Shown: positions 42,591 to 54,485 of the stretch, piece after piece
Numbering within the stretch: the stretch's first letter is position 1
Layout: each line of letters starts with the position of its first letter
Assembly: GCA_039707655.1 (NCBI GenBank)
Contig: CM077665.1
Coordinates: 139,315,148 to 139,379,147 of the forward strand
Reading direction: 5' to 3'
From: Elymus sibiricus
Taxonomy: Eukaryota; Streptophyta; Magnoliopsida; Poales; Poaceae
Length of the DNA: 64,000 bases
Notes under the pieces: model-generated
The model's database searches: none
Seen by the model: the letters and a program-made list of their open reading frames with translations, nothing else
What the model was told of the DNA's origin: nothing
Program-made: the position numbers and the translations under genes

Positions 42591-44700
42591 CCTTTTAAAG
42601 ATATGATGCTAAGGACTTAGAGATGTATGGTTCCATCCTAAAAGCTACCAATAAATCCTTCACGTGTCCTTCAAGAAGTTCGTCAACATGCTGCTTGCCG
42701 TAAAGGATCCAGCTATGCCTTTGTTTATTTTTTTCATCATGTCCTCAACTGTCCATTAAGTATGAGTGCAATAATGGAAGAATGAAAAGGACCATCTCAT
42801 CATCATCTTCCTCTCTTCTCTTCCTAATATGATCTAGACCCCGTGACTTCATTTCAAAACTAATATCGAATCAATCAAGGAAAAATGACAAGAATTAGAG
42901 AGCTAACAAGCCCTAATAAATAAAAGGCATACCAAACTTTGGCGCCTTAATAGGATCCCACAAAGGCGGCAGCTCATCCACTCCCACTATAAACTAAGGC
43001 TCAGGTACCGATAAAAAACAAATCAGTTGGTCTAAGGGTTAGATAATCCAAGGACGGGTATCCAAGGACGGCTACAAATTGGAAAATGTTAATTCAAAAT
43101 AAATCAAAGTATCCCTTTCCTAAAAAATAGTATAACACTCTTTTTTGATATCAAATTAATTACAATTTTCACGGACATGACTCCACTTAGTTGTGTTGTA
43201 AAGATGCCACTTAGTAGTATGGACAAAAAGCAAGAAGCAGCCGAATCTATTCTATGTACCGAAACAACAGATAATAATGATGATCTTGATGTAAGTACTT
43301 ACAGTTACAACATCCTACATAATGATGATCGAAAAGAAAGAAATGATGATAGCAATCTGAGTTTCTGGATTTCTATACATATTGATTGACAATGATTGAT
43401 GTTTCGAAAAGAAAACTACACATTTTTCTATACATGATCAAAAGCAAGAAAATCCTTCAATGATCAGTGTTTCGCAACATACGGATGCAAACATCATATT
43501 CACTTACATATTGATTGACTTGGACAATACTACATCATTAGTGATAAAAAAATAACGATAGTTCATACTACCAGCAATCTGAACTTCACAACTTCTTTTC
43601 AGAATTTGACGCACATATTAAAGATTCATGCACTCTTGTCCAACCGGGCTGATCCCTTCCCATTAAAAACATAACAAAAACAACCAGTTTATTGTACAAG
43701 TAAGTATGAGAAAGTCGAAGCACGATTCATGCGATCTTAGCACTGACATATTCGTGTGATCTTAGTGTTGAGGTACATTGCATAGCAGCTACCATCTCTC
43801 AACATAGATGACATATTCACATTTTACTCAAAATTCAACAAAGGAAGGCATCACCTTTCTAATCAAAGCTGTAAGTACATCTTAGAATAGAAGTTGTAGA
43901 CCAAAGCTAGCCCGAAACAAGCATATTAGCCAGAAAAATATAGTAACCATATTATACAAGGCCATCAACGAATCATGTTCTTCATCTAGTGCACACCTTA
44001 CAACCTACACTTTCACATCCAGTGCACAACTATCTTAGACTACAAGTTGCAGACAAAATCTTGTAATCTTGTAGGTTGTCCAGTAAACAGATCACATCTT
44101 CATAGCACCAAGCATGAATAATAGCAAGAACTCCGTCCAAGCAAGCACGCCAACGTTTAGAGAAACGAGTGAAATCCAAGACAAAAGGGGAGAGGGGAGG
44201 GATGAGGTGGAACCAGTCCTTACCGGTGAAAACGCCAGGTTATCGGAAGGATATGGAGTTCTAGACGTCGGAGGTGGGAGGGGCTGAGGAGGTGTGTACG
44301 GCGGAGACAATGGCGTGGATGGCGATGGCGGCAAGAGCCAAGAGGCCTCGAGGTCCGAGGCAGGACCTGCAGATCGTCTAGCTCGGCTTGGACGGAGTTG
44401 ACAAAGGGTGAACGGCGGAGGGCGCGAAAGGCGAACGGCGAATAGCGGAGGGGATGAAGGGCGGAGGGCGCGGCGCCCTCATTGTCGGGGAGGAAATTTC
44501 GATGGGAAGCTTGCGTCTGCTCTCACACAGGTATTGAGGGTTTCAACGTGTAATTTTGGGGATGGCCCGGTCCAATACCGGGATACCAAACGGGTTGTGG
44601 GGAATTTTGGGGATTTCTGTACAGGGCCGGTAAAATACTCTTTAAAACATGCAAATACTCTAGTGACGAGCGAGGACTCATCTAGTCTAATGAGATGTTT
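42591..44700 (-). other. Probable 5' portion of the Harbinger element, no intact gene
   Basis: AT-rich decayed sequence to about 44090, then a GC-rich stretch (44200-44520) resembling a 5' leader on the minus strand. A Pro/Ser-rich 80-codon frame there (44092-44334) is not recognised. Near 44560-44640, GGTCCAATACCGGGATACC and ACAGGGCCGGTAAAATAC could be near the element's end, but no matching inverted repeat was found on the left. Confidence 0.35.
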
Positions 44701-45490
44701 TCCCCTGCCAGTCCCTTCTCTCCAAGCCTCACATGTGCATCCTCTACCCTGGTGTGCTCTTCGCCTTCGCTCGTCGCAGGGGGTGGTTCCACCATGCTAG
44801 CACCTCAAGAAGCTCTTGCGCACTCCTGGAATCTTGTCCCACCGGGGGAAGCCCCACTGGAACTTGAGGAAATTTTTACTCCAACACGGTCGCCGGAGTA
44901 TATGGAAACCCTAGCGCGCCGCTGCTGCTGGGGACTATCTGTGTTCGCCGAGAGGGTTTTTTGGCCGCATCGCCATATTAATGAGCGACCCGATCAAGCC
45001 GTGTCCCGTCGACACCACCATCCACGATCCGATCCGGGTGGTGAGTGGGCTTGTCCCCCTCCTCTGGAATTGGTGTCTAACTAGGTTTTTTTTAGAATAT
45101 GGTGGCTAACTAGGTGAGACGGTGAGGTGGGCTTCACTAGACCCAGCCGAGTTGAACCACCTTGGAATTGGGCTTGCGTTGATGGGTGGGCCTTGGCCTT
45201 GTGGTACCGCCAAGTGGTGTAGCCATGCCAGGGATGCTGACACATCATCTCCACATATTTTGCTCACGCCCCCGCTTGAGAGATGTCGGGTTTTGCCCCT
45301 CAGATTAATCAGCGACATCCATTGCCAGTTGGTGTCGTGAGTGTTGCCCGGGACACATCTGTAACCCTCGATGTCGCGCCCCCTACAGCCTCCTCCTCGT
45401 GGCTACATGCTCGGTTATTAAATTCATAGTTCGCTTCCTTGCTTGGTTACGCCACCCCTTTCTTGAAAAGTTCATGTAGTTTTTTGAAGG
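44701..45490. other. Unassigned region, possible gene relic
   Basis: Moderately GC-rich; a 129-codon plus-strand frame at 44695-45084 has no recognised similarity and no clear start context. I see no TE termini. Could be a host gene fragment or old repeat. Confidence 0.25.
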
Positions 45491-45499
45491 TTTCTTTTT

Positions 45500-46567
45500 G
45501 CAGGGAATTGTGAGAGTTTTATTCATACAAAAGCATCCGCTAAGCAATCAACCAGTAGGCTGCTGATCAGGAAGCTAGGAGTCTCGAGCAGCCAGCTTTC
45601 CGACACACACACATGCAAGCATACTTGGCACACAAATGCGCTGGACCATTGGTTGACCGCAGTACATGTTGAATAACAAAGGAATCAAAACTATGGGCTA
45701 ACTCTCCTATTTCTGAAAAATGGGTGCCACTACTGAACGAGAGTTGTGGCGAGTGTTCTAGAGGTTCACCACCTCCAGGCAATCGGTCTCAATGACCACT
45801 TTTTTGAATCCCCGAAGTGCTGCAAAAATAACTCCTTCTCGAACAGAAGTTGCTTCGGATATTAACGGATCTGTAACACCGGGTAAAGGCTTACTCTAGG
45901 CTCCCATAAATGAGTTGGGGGATCTGACGACACCCCCCCGCACCACCTAGACCCCATCTCTGTCAATAGCTGCATCAGCATTTATCTTGACAGTGTCATG
46001 TCCGGGCGGGCACCACCCATGACCCAGCAACACCAACGCATGTTGTCGAGGTATATCCAGCAGAGCCACAGCTTCCCTTGTCAATCTTACAGACTTTGTC
46101 GGGTCGATCTTCTCCTTATCATGAGTCCAACGATTCCGGGAATGCCATATGGACCACATCACCATGATGATGGTGGCTGGTGTTTCTTTTGAAAACATGT
46201 GATCACAAGAAATGTCTCTCGCCCAAGTGTTTGGGTGGAGGAGTGATAGTTTTATGTCCAGCAGCATGCGTGCCTCCTCCCAAAAACGCTTTGCATGCGA
46301 ACAATGGATAAGAGTATGCTCTAAATCCTCATTTGTCGCTTGACAAATTTTGCATGTCCTATCATCTCTGATATGCCTGTATCTTAGAACGAAATTTATA
46401 ATTTCCAAACGTTCGGTATTTAGGAAATGATCCGAACGATCTGACTGTCGCCTGATGCGCATCGTAAGTCCTGCAGAAGCCCAGTTTTTTCCGATTTTTT
46501 CGCCCACTCCCGCTCGTCCCGGCCCGCAGTGCGCCATGCAAGCCCATCTTCTCGCCCGCTTCCACAC
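45500..46567 (-). pseudogene. LINE 3' relic: RT zinc-binding region and RNase H
   Basis: At 45947-46567 the minus strand encodes LRYRHIRDD, CKICQATNEDLEHTLIHC and AKRFWEEAR, the zf-RVT zinc-binding pattern, then WSIWHSRNRW and VKINADAAIDRDGV, the start of an RNase H (RVT_3) fold with its first Asp. After a frame break, 45567-45940 continues with FKKVVIETDCLEVVNL and FVIQHVLRSTNGPAHLCAKY. This order is typical of plant L1-type LINEs. RT and endonuclease are absent, so it is 5'-truncated, as LINE insertions usually are. A 3' end is suggested by ATAAAAC and CAAAAAGAAACC near 45490-45525. A captured host RNase H-like gene is the alternative. Confidence 0.68.
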
Positions 46568-46915
46568 ATCACGGCGTGCAGTTTCCTTTTTAGTGCTTGT
46601 CTACGCTCGTTCTTTTTTCTCGTCACACATCCCATTTTTTCCCGTAAGGAATTTTTGGATGATAAAAAAACATGCGTTATATGGGATTTGAACCCTGGTC
46701 ATTTGTTAGGTAGACTAGCCCAGCAACCATCTCGCACATGTTCATCTTTTGTCTAGGTGGAGGAATTTTTTACAATTGACTTTTCGTGTCTAATCTAATA
46801 GTACAGAAAAACATATGTGGACATTCAAGAATTTTTTGAGCAAGGCAAATACACAAAATTGTTGGGGTTCAAGCCATGGTATAAGCTAGTTGGCCCAACA
46901 ACCAACTCTCCTCTA
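46568..46915. other. Unassigned sequence with two copies of a short tRNA-like phrase
   Basis: GGGATTTGAACCCTGG...CTAGCCCAGCAACCA (46681-46728) and GGGGTTCAAGCCATGG...GTTGGCCCAACAACCA (46863-46907) are related. The first contains, on the minus strand, GGTTCAAATCC, an exact B-box. No full tRNA fold is seen. Confidence 0.4.
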
Positions 46916-48060
46916 TGAGAGGGGGGGGGGGGGTGTTCAAACATACCCTGATAAGTTCTATGTATATAACATGGTAATTTGCGCACCGCTGACATGATAA
47001 CATACGTACAAATGTCATGATAAATTTTAGCTTTATATGGAGGTGGGTTCTATGTAAATAGCATGGTAAGTTTCACGCAGTAGGCCCGATAGCTTACCCT
47101 CAAATACCATCATAACTTTGTCATGGGGGTTGTTTTTGTTGAAACAAACCCCACCCCGTTAACTTATGTGTACATAACATGATAATTTATGCGTCGGATC
47201 ACAGCCTTGATAATTTATGTACCAACATGGTGGTAATATTTGACACGGAGGGTGAAACATACCCCTATTATTAGTATTTTGTAAATAGCATGATAATTTA
47301 CGCATTGTTGACCTGATAACTTACATACAAACATCATGGTAACATTGACCCAGAAAAATGTTGATAAAAACGAAACCCCTTAACTTTTGAATAAATAACA
47401 TGGTATTTTACGGACGGAAAAATGATATTTTACGCAAACCACCCATTGTAATTCTAACCCAAGAAAAAAATTGTTCAAAATATATATGGTTGTAAGCAAG
47501 TTGGTCCAACAACACATCGGTAACTTCTATGTACATAGCATGATAATCTATGCACCACAGACATGATAACATAGGTACAAATATCGTCGTAACTTTGACC
47601 TGAGGGGGGGGTGTCGTTAAAACATAACCCCGATAACTTCGGTATAAATAGGATGGTAATAGACACACTGCATACCTGATAACTTAGGTACAAACACTGC
47701 GATAACTTTTGAACCAGAGGAGGGGAGTTGTTAGAAAACATATCGTTCGTAACTTTTGTGTAAAATAGCATGGGAATATATGTACCACGAACGTGATAAC
47801 TTAGATACAAACACTGCTAAACTTTTACATGTGAAAAAAATCTATTGAATGCATAACTCCGATAATTTCCGTATAAATAAGATGGTAATAGACAGACTAT
47901 AGACCTGATAACTTAGGTACAAATTTTTTTATGCCCGTGTAATTTCTATATAGATAAGATGGTAACTTACGTATCATAGACATGATAACTTACTTTGTTT
48001 TGGCCTGGTAACTTTTGATCCGAAAAAAAATCGTCGAAACATATCAACATGGGATCTAGT
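46916..48060. repeat. Old degenerate tandem array, about 110-bp period
   Basis: A phrase like GATAACTT.TATGTA.ATA.CATGGTAAT begins at roughly 46948, 47047, 47155, 47262, 47375, 47517, 47627, 47743, 47845 and 47932. Between copies recur ACATGATAAC, TAGGTACAAA and AACTTTGACC. Starts with a G run (46921-46933). About ten copies, highly diverged. Not assigned to a family. Confidence 0.72.
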
Positions 48061-48489
48061 TTTGAAGGTCTCGTCGCGACAAATCTTTTATGTGAAAACA
48101 GGTTTTTGATTGGAACGACGGTTTGAGCTACAAAACATTTTGAATCTTGAAATTTGATGGAATCTTTGCTGATTTCAATAATTTTGTCTTATATGCATGC
48201 ATGCATTATTTGAGCCATAAGCATGCAGCGTTGTGCTCTTTCTTTCATTCACGTTTAGAAAAGAAAGGAGGGCTCGGGAGTGAGGGTGATCGAAGATATT
48301 AAGAAATCGTTCGGATCTATTGCTTATAAACGTAACGTTTGGTATTTAGCACAGTCCATCTTAAAATGCATTCATCCGGTATTATGCCTCGCAAGACACG
48401 CCACCAGAACACTCTAACTTTGGGACAACTTTTAGAGACCATATGGTTTTCCACAACTGTTGATCACTGACTGAAGTTCCTGAAGCCTG
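48061..48489. other. Unassigned sequence
   Basis: No ORF, RNA gene or repeat structure that I can support. It may continue the element containing the array to its left. Confidence 0.3.
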
Positions 48490-48757
48490 CCCTTCATCTA
48501 GAGCTGCATGCTCTTTGCGATTCACTAGAGCTCGGACCGGGGAGCTTGAGATGGATTGCAGAACGGTGACTGAATATCTAAACTCAGATGTGCACACTCT
48601 TACTCCCTGCTATGGAGTGATCAAAGATATAAAAGCGGCCCTGTCTTGCTTTACTTCGTTCAAAGTTGTATTTACAGGAAGGAGGAGTCTTGTTAGCTTT
48701 AACACAAAACTTGGGAAAGATCTGAAGGATTATTGTCATTCAAATAGCAAGTGAGGG
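48490..48757 (+). pseudogene. Possible RNase H-like (RVT_3) fragment
   Basis: The plus-strand frame 48515-48754 reads ELEMDCRTVTEYLNSDVHTL, YGVIKDIKAALSCF and FKVVFTGRRS. This resembles the second half of the plant RNase H-like RVT_3 fold (ESD...V...LN ... I..I..L...F), in which the Asp is catalytic. There is no upstream first Asp strand in frame and no zinc-binding region. It could be a remnant of another LINE or a host RNase H-like gene. Confidence 0.38.
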
Positions 48758-49959
48758 AAACACATCAATAATATATAGGCAGCAGAAACATATAGATGAA
48801 CTACAGCTCTATATAGAAACCATTGCTTTCCGACATACAAAATGGTAGGTACAGAATGAGATGAGCAAGGAAGCTTGGTACAAATACACAAATGCAGTTT
48901 CTGAACTTACTGTAATAATGAGCATACAGATTAATAATTAAGTAGGAGGATAGTTGTGCGGTTTATTTCTGTTCTGAGGGCTAATGTTCATTTCTAGAGG
49001 AAAATAATCTCAGATTTCTAACTGAACTATAATCCCATGTAGGTATGGTTGTAGAACAAAGAACATATTACACATCGATGTAATCCCTTCTTCTTCCTCA
49101 CAGAACTAAATAAAAGAACGCACAGGAGTAAAATTATAGTAACTAGATAAAAGAACACACAGGAGTAATTTAAATTATGAATTGGACAGAAACTTTTTCA
49201 TGGTTGCCTAGCAAATGAAAATAGCACCTTATCATATATTGGGTCTTCAACAGAATCAAATACATGGTCAGAGTGTTCCTGAGATTGATGGTTTTTGAAC
49301 TCTGTTCCTTGACAACATGGCCCCTGCTTGCTTACTGATGGATCGGATAGACAACCAAATCCTAAGTTTTTTTTTTACTTTCACTTTGCAATTTAATATA
49401 TGCAGCAGGACACTAGTTCACTGAAAATTTAATTGAAGTAGCTACAAAAGGCCCCTAGTCAAAATATTAACATCATGGGCTTACAGTGTGGCAAACAATT
49501 TTGAATTATAGCTGCCTGAAACTGACATGTTTCTGTGAACATCTCAAACCTGGTGGACTTGATGCCTAAGATATTTCATTTTCTTTTATAAATTCAGGTT
49601 CAAAACTATCGCTTCTTAAGAGCGCTTTCTGTACTTGTTCACTGGCAAATTATTCAGTATATTGTCAACTGAAAATAGGCCGAACATCTGTGATTGCTGC
49701 CTGCAGTCAGTTTTCCTTAAGAAAGAAGAAATGATATGGAATTTTGGTCTATTGAGCTTTCTGTTTAATGAAAATGAGGCATCTTTGAGAAAAAAAATAG
49801 CAATAGCATTCATCATCTAGCAGGGATGAATGACACAGGTGCCTTTAATATTCTTACTTGTGGAATTCCTATGTTGATTTCAGTATAGTTTCGGATTTTA
49901 GAAAGTATGAACGAGACAAAACTTTAAATATTTATTGTTTATGACTTTTTTGTCTGATG
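48758..49959. other. Unassigned AT-rich region
   Basis: I see no supported gene. Short frames at 49616-49820 on both strands are not recognisable. No TE ends found. Confidence 0.4.
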
Positions 49960-50470
49960 AAACCAGTGGAAAATATATGGGAAATGATTACCTTCCACCT
50001 ACCGATCTTACACGAGCGTCCACCGCCTTCATGTCCATTGGATGGGCTCCGTCGGATGATCAGGAACCAACCCCTCTGTGTCCACTTTCTGCAACTGGTC
50101 TATTGTTTAAAAAAAAGGTTCTGCAACTGGCCCCTTGTTGCAAACCGACCCAGGGCTAGATCCCGCAGCGGCTGGATCCCGCAACACAATCCATATTGCA
50201 AAAAAAAAAAAAAACCAGCAACATGACCCTTGTTGCAAAAACAAATCCGACAACACGACCCATGTTGTAAAAAAAATCTGCAACACTATTCATGTTGCAA
50301 AAACAAATCCGACAACACGACCCAGGTTGCACAAAAAAACCGCAACATAATCTCTATTGCAAATGTTTCCGCAACAAGACATATGTTGCAAAGTAAAATT
50401 GTCAGATCCGATGGCTCGCTAGGCGACGGATCTTTTTAAAAGATCCGCCGGACGACGCATCGCAGCCCCC
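49960..50470. repeat. TTGCAA-rich repeat, probable small DNA-transposon-like element
   Basis: GCAACA.GACCCATGTTGCAAAAA-type units of 31-33 bp recur from about 50110 to 50395; a 63-bp dimer (AAACAAATCCGACAACACGA) starts near 50239 and 50302. To the right is GATCTTTTTAAAAGATCC, a near-palindrome. GC-rich GGATGGGCTCCGTCGGATGA on the left and GATCCGCCGGACGACGCATC on the right may be decayed inverted ends. Class not certain. Confidence 0.45.
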
Positions 50471-51448
50471 AAAATATATTCTATATAAGTGAGAACAGGT
50501 CCAGAATGAGGCCCGTAAGAAACTATTTCATCCAAGCAACCAACTCAGACTATGACAGTATTAGAAGAGTCTAAGCAATCACATATGTAACTCCAGGAAT
50601 CAGAAATAATAGTTCATTCAGATGCCCTGCCCAATATCATTGAATAACTAACAAGAAAAAAAAAACTCCTACTACTGTTTTTGAAGGGTGTAAAGTTCAT
50701 GTCTTGGCTGATGCAAAGGTCATGTTACATAATTATGTCTCAGATGCTGAAACTTTATACCCTCTACTGTACTGAACATACTGTACTGAACTGTACTGAG
50801 CCATATACCAGTATACCACCTGTGTCAGTTAGTCGATTTTCCTTGTATGTCTCTACTACAAATTGTCACTTTTTCCTGTTGTGCCTATGGATTTTAAGTT
50901 CTGAACAGAGGTATGCTGATAAGGTTGTCAAGTTTACATGGAGAGAAATTCAGTATTGCCTATACTCTAAAATCATGTACAACACACCAATTCTTCAGTT
51001 TGTAGCTTCGAGCAAACAAAGTAAGTGCCCATATATTGGTGGCATCAATCACTAGTTCCACTAATACCATTTGTTAACTCCCAGAACCTTACCCTACTAC
51101 CTGTAACCTGTGGGTAACTAGAAATAGAGGATTACTAAAGCAATGGTTTTTATTTCATTTTTGCAGGGAAGCACAGCCAGAGCCCATGCCAAGAAGGAAG
51201 TTATGAGAACCACCAAAAGTTGAGGTCACAAACCATCTTTCTGCTGGCTGGGGAGCTGATTAAGGTTTTCACCAACAAAACAGTACATGTTGCTGACATG
51301 GCACATTCATAATATCCAGACATTTTGCACAGCATGACTGCAGAATAATCAAAATAGAAACATTACTTCACACAGCATAATAATAAATTATAGTAGGCAT
51401 AAATAGCCAGATAACTTAGGTCGATACATAAACAGTTGGACATATTAG
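50471..51448. other. Unassigned region 3' of the host gene
   Basis: No supported gene. A short ACTGTACTGAAC repeat occurs at about 50768-50805. An ORF at 50681-51055 is not recognisable. Confidence 0.4.
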
Positions 51449-51704
51449 TGTAATATCCAGGCGGCGGTAGGGTTGAGAAAGGGGATCGGGGTGAGAGGAA
51501 GGAGGAGTAGGTGAGAGGAGAGCACACGAGGGAGAGGGGATCAGACTAATTCTCATTCATCATGCCTGGACAGAGAGTGCAACACCTACTTAAGTAGTTC
51601 CGGCCCTCGGGCCACTCTTGCTCACACACACGCTTACATGGGTCGTGGCCCAACACTTGCTCGCTGCACGCAGTGCCTCGCTGTGCGCTTCTGAAGGCGT
51701 TACA
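51449..51704 (-). mobile_element. Solo LTR, 256 bp, with perfect TSD
   Basis: On the minus strand TGTAACGCCTTC (51704) to GGATATTACA (51449), flanked on both sides by ATTAG (51444-51448 and 51705-51709). There is a single copy with no internal region, so it is either a solo LTR left by LTR-LTR recombination or a very short terminal-repeat element. It contains TAAGTAGGTG and CTCTCTGTCC, which resemble a TATA-poor U3/R segment. It lies 128 bp past the stop codon of the DUF6598 gene and in the same orientation, so gene transcripts may end in or read through it. Confidence 0.85.
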
Positions 51705-51832
51705 ATTAGCTAATGAATACACACATACATCAACATTTCGCAACCCACATGCAAGGTAAGAACAGATAAAATGGGCGGAGTGAATCATAGTCCATAGCAT
51801 CCACGCCACGAGAACCATCAAACATGTCCTTC

Positions 51833-54485
51833 CTAGAGGATTTCCATCTTGTTCTTGATAAGCTGGGACCAAGCAACGGTAATCTCCACCTTAGAGTCAC
51901 CAATCTCACATATACCTCGACTTATGTTGCAATATTTGGTCCTAAACGTGAGACGGCTTTGCCTAGCAATGGCACCAGACTGTGAGTAAGCTTGTATGAC
52001 AAATTGCAGGTTATGTCCCAGTTCTACAGAAACAACATGCCTTGACAGATCAAGGTAACCAGCTGAGCCCATTGGCATTTCTCCATCAAAATCATGAGAA
52101 TCAACCAACACAACATGCCTGGATAGGGGGTCCTTAACTTCATGTGGTGGTGAGGAGCACATGATCCGTCCGCCATATTCAAAAGGTGATGGCCACCCTT
52201 CAACAACACAGACACTCAAGATAGTAGCCTGGACGGTTTCTTTAAGTCGCTCAAAGCTTAACTCTACCGTGCAAAAGGAGTTGCTGAAGAGCGCCGTATC
52301 TAAACCTTCACGATAACCACCAGGGTAAGTCTCGAAGCGACTGATCAATGCTTCGTCACCAGACCATGTTGTGCCCTTTAATTTGAGTTGGATTTCGAAG
52401 TCAACATGGTCCACAGCCACAATCGCACGAGACGGGCCAATCAGGTGCAAACAAGGATCCTGCAAGGATCATAATCATCATTATAGTTGAATGCAACAGA
52501 CAACGACACTTGCAGGAAGAAGAAAAGGAAGGGGAAAATGAAGAACAAAATGGAAGACCGTATATTGCCTCTAGAGTGAGTTCTTGGCAGTCTTCCCTTT
52601 GCCGAGAGAAGAGAATGTTACGGTTGTGATCTACAGCATCTCGGGCAGCAACGACCCCGTAGACATAGAGTGGCCACTTCAACCTTCCCTTTGTTTCGAC
52701 AATCTTGACGGAGTAGATCTGCAAGGCGCTCACAGTGCTAGCAGTGTAGGGTATCAGTCCCAGCGTGCAATGTGTAAAGTGCATAGGACTCAATAAGGCT
52801 GCAGCACCAAATTAATCCAAGTGTTAGGCATGTTCCAGCATGAATTACTTACTTATATGCAATGAATGATGGAAGAAAGGACGGAAGGGAGGGGGGATCT
52901 GCTTGCATTGCCATTGTTGGAAGATGAATACGATGAGAAGGAATCAATGGGTGTTTTAAGTTTACTTACTCATGTCTTCGAAGTCACTGCGGTCTCCCCA
53001 TGCAGATTCCCAGCCTTTACGGCGTCTAGCAAACAACCTGTCCTCCACCTCCATCTCCTCTGCCTTGTACTGATGTGAGACAGAGATCCAGTTTGGCGTC
53101 TCCTTAACATCCTGCTCCTGGACTTTGAGAAAGTTGGCTTCCATCTCTAATAGCTCCTTGTCAAATTGATCAGCCATCGCTAAATCCTCCGCGGTCATCT
53201 TCCCCTCCTCCTCCTCCTCCTCACATTCGAGCATCTTCAAATATTTGCGCATCTCCATGGTCATACCCCCCACTTCATGCTCCTCATCGGAATCCAGCAC
53301 CATCACCACCGCCTGTGTGCTTGATTTGCCTTCGTTGCTTGAATTGCTCTCGTCCATCATCCTCGACGCATGTGTCTCCGTGCTTGATTGGCCTTTGCCT
53401 TCGTTGCTTGAATTGCCCCCGTCCATCATCCTCGACGCATGTGTCTCCGTGCTTGATTGGCCTTTGCCTTCATTGCTTGAATTGCCCTCGTCCATCATCC
53501 TCGACGCATGCGTCTCTGTGCTTGATTGGCCTTCATCTGTCATGGGATCAATCATCTCCATGTATTCCATGGTACTCTGGTTGTCGTAAGAGTGGACAGT
53601 CGCCTGGTCACAAAGGCCACTTATAGGATCCGCTGCCACGAAATGTTCATCCTCCTCATCAGTCATCTGACCATCAGGACAGTAGGCAGCCATCTGCGGC
53701 TTTTCCATGTTTGATTTACAAAGGCCCATTGTCAGACTTGTTACCGACGCATCCACATGTTGCTTGGTTCCCTGGTTCTCAAAACAGTGGGTGCCGGATT
53801 TGCCTTTGTCATCCTTGGCCCTCTGGTCATCAACATTTTGGTCAGCCATCTTTTTATCAGCATTCTCGGTATAATGTAGTAATATATTCAAGGACATCTT
53901 CAATAATCTCTGCGCCGCGTCTAACTGATTGAAGACCTTGTAATAGGAGATAACGGGGATGCTGATTTTGGCCAGAATAGATGCCATGGATGCCATCTCG
54001 TCGCACAAGGCATCCGGCCGGTGCAATATATAACTGAATAAGCAGTTTAGGCGCTCGCCCTCATCCTCACCGCCGTGGGGCAGATATATATGCTCGGAGT
54101 TGGATATGAATCCGGAGGCAGTCTTGATTTTCCCCGAGTCAATCTCCTTCTGGTCGCACCGCTCGGGCATCTGCTCAGAGATGCAACTGACTTGGGAGCT
54201 CATACTCAGGGTATCGGAGTTGGGCAGAACCACTGTGCGTTTCACCTCCGGAATCGAGGCTTTGCGCTCCCTGGCCAACTTCTGGCATGCGATCTCGCTC
54301 CTCAGGGACGTGATCTTCCTCGCGGTCTCAGGGTCGAATGGAAGAATGTCAGACTGCTTCTCCCTGAGCAAGTTCACCAGGGATGCAATCTCCATCCTCA
54401 GGATGGAGGCTTCGGAAGGGACGTCCGGCCTCCGATCCATCTCACGAGGCGTCCTCACCTCTTCTCCCCCGCCGCCTCCCGCCAT
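51833..54485 (-). CDS. DUF6598-domain protein (three exons, about 790 residues)
   Basis: Coding exons on the minus strand: 54485-52970, 52798-52569 and 52459-51833; lengths 1516, 230 and 627 keep one frame to TAG at 51833-51835. Intron 1 is ATGA/GTAAGT...TGCTGCAG; intron 2 has GAG/GCAATA as donor and CCTTGCAG as acceptor, an apparent GC-AG intron. The C-terminal part (about residues 509-785) matches the grass DUF6598 family: SPMHFTHCTLGLIPYTAST, LKWPLYVYGVVAARDAVDHN, DPCLHLIGPSRAIVAVDHVD, YLDLSRHVVSVEL, VEITVAWSQL. The first 505 residues are a low-complexity acidic extension with a probable coiled coil at about 28-75, three 23-residue repeats and a Glu run. No signal peptide or membrane segment is seen. 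Family function is unknown to me. It is the only apparently intact host gene here. Confidence 0.85.
52567..52568 (-). other. Apparent GC splice donor of intron 2 in the DUF6598 gene
   Basis: On the minus strand the exon ends CACTCTAGAG and the intron begins GCAATATACGG. The exon phases fit only this boundary; the nearest GT (GGTCTTCC) would break the frame. Either a GC-AG intron or a donor mutated from GT. Confidence 0.55.
53326..53532 (-). repeat. In-frame 69-bp repeat, three copies, in DUF6598 gene exon 1
   Basis: Landmarks TTGCCTTCGTTGCTT at 53326, 53395 and 53464 give an exact 69-bp step. Each unit encodes 23 residues including GQSSTETHASRMMD and NSSNEGK, rich in Ser/Thr/Glu. Copies are nearly identical, so the expansion is recent and copy number is probably variable between lines. 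Confidence 0.92.

Noticed and set aside
39938..44700. Terminal inverted repeats and TSD for the Harbinger element
   Set aside because: Candidates near 44560-44640 have no matching partner on the left; that end may have been lost at element C.
44695..45084. 129-codon plus-strand ORF as a host gene
   Set aside because: No recognised similarity, start context or splice partner; next to decayed transposon sequence.
46681..46728. Possible tRNA gene
   Set aside because: Only a B-box-like T-arm is present; no acceptor stem or anticodon arm can be folded.
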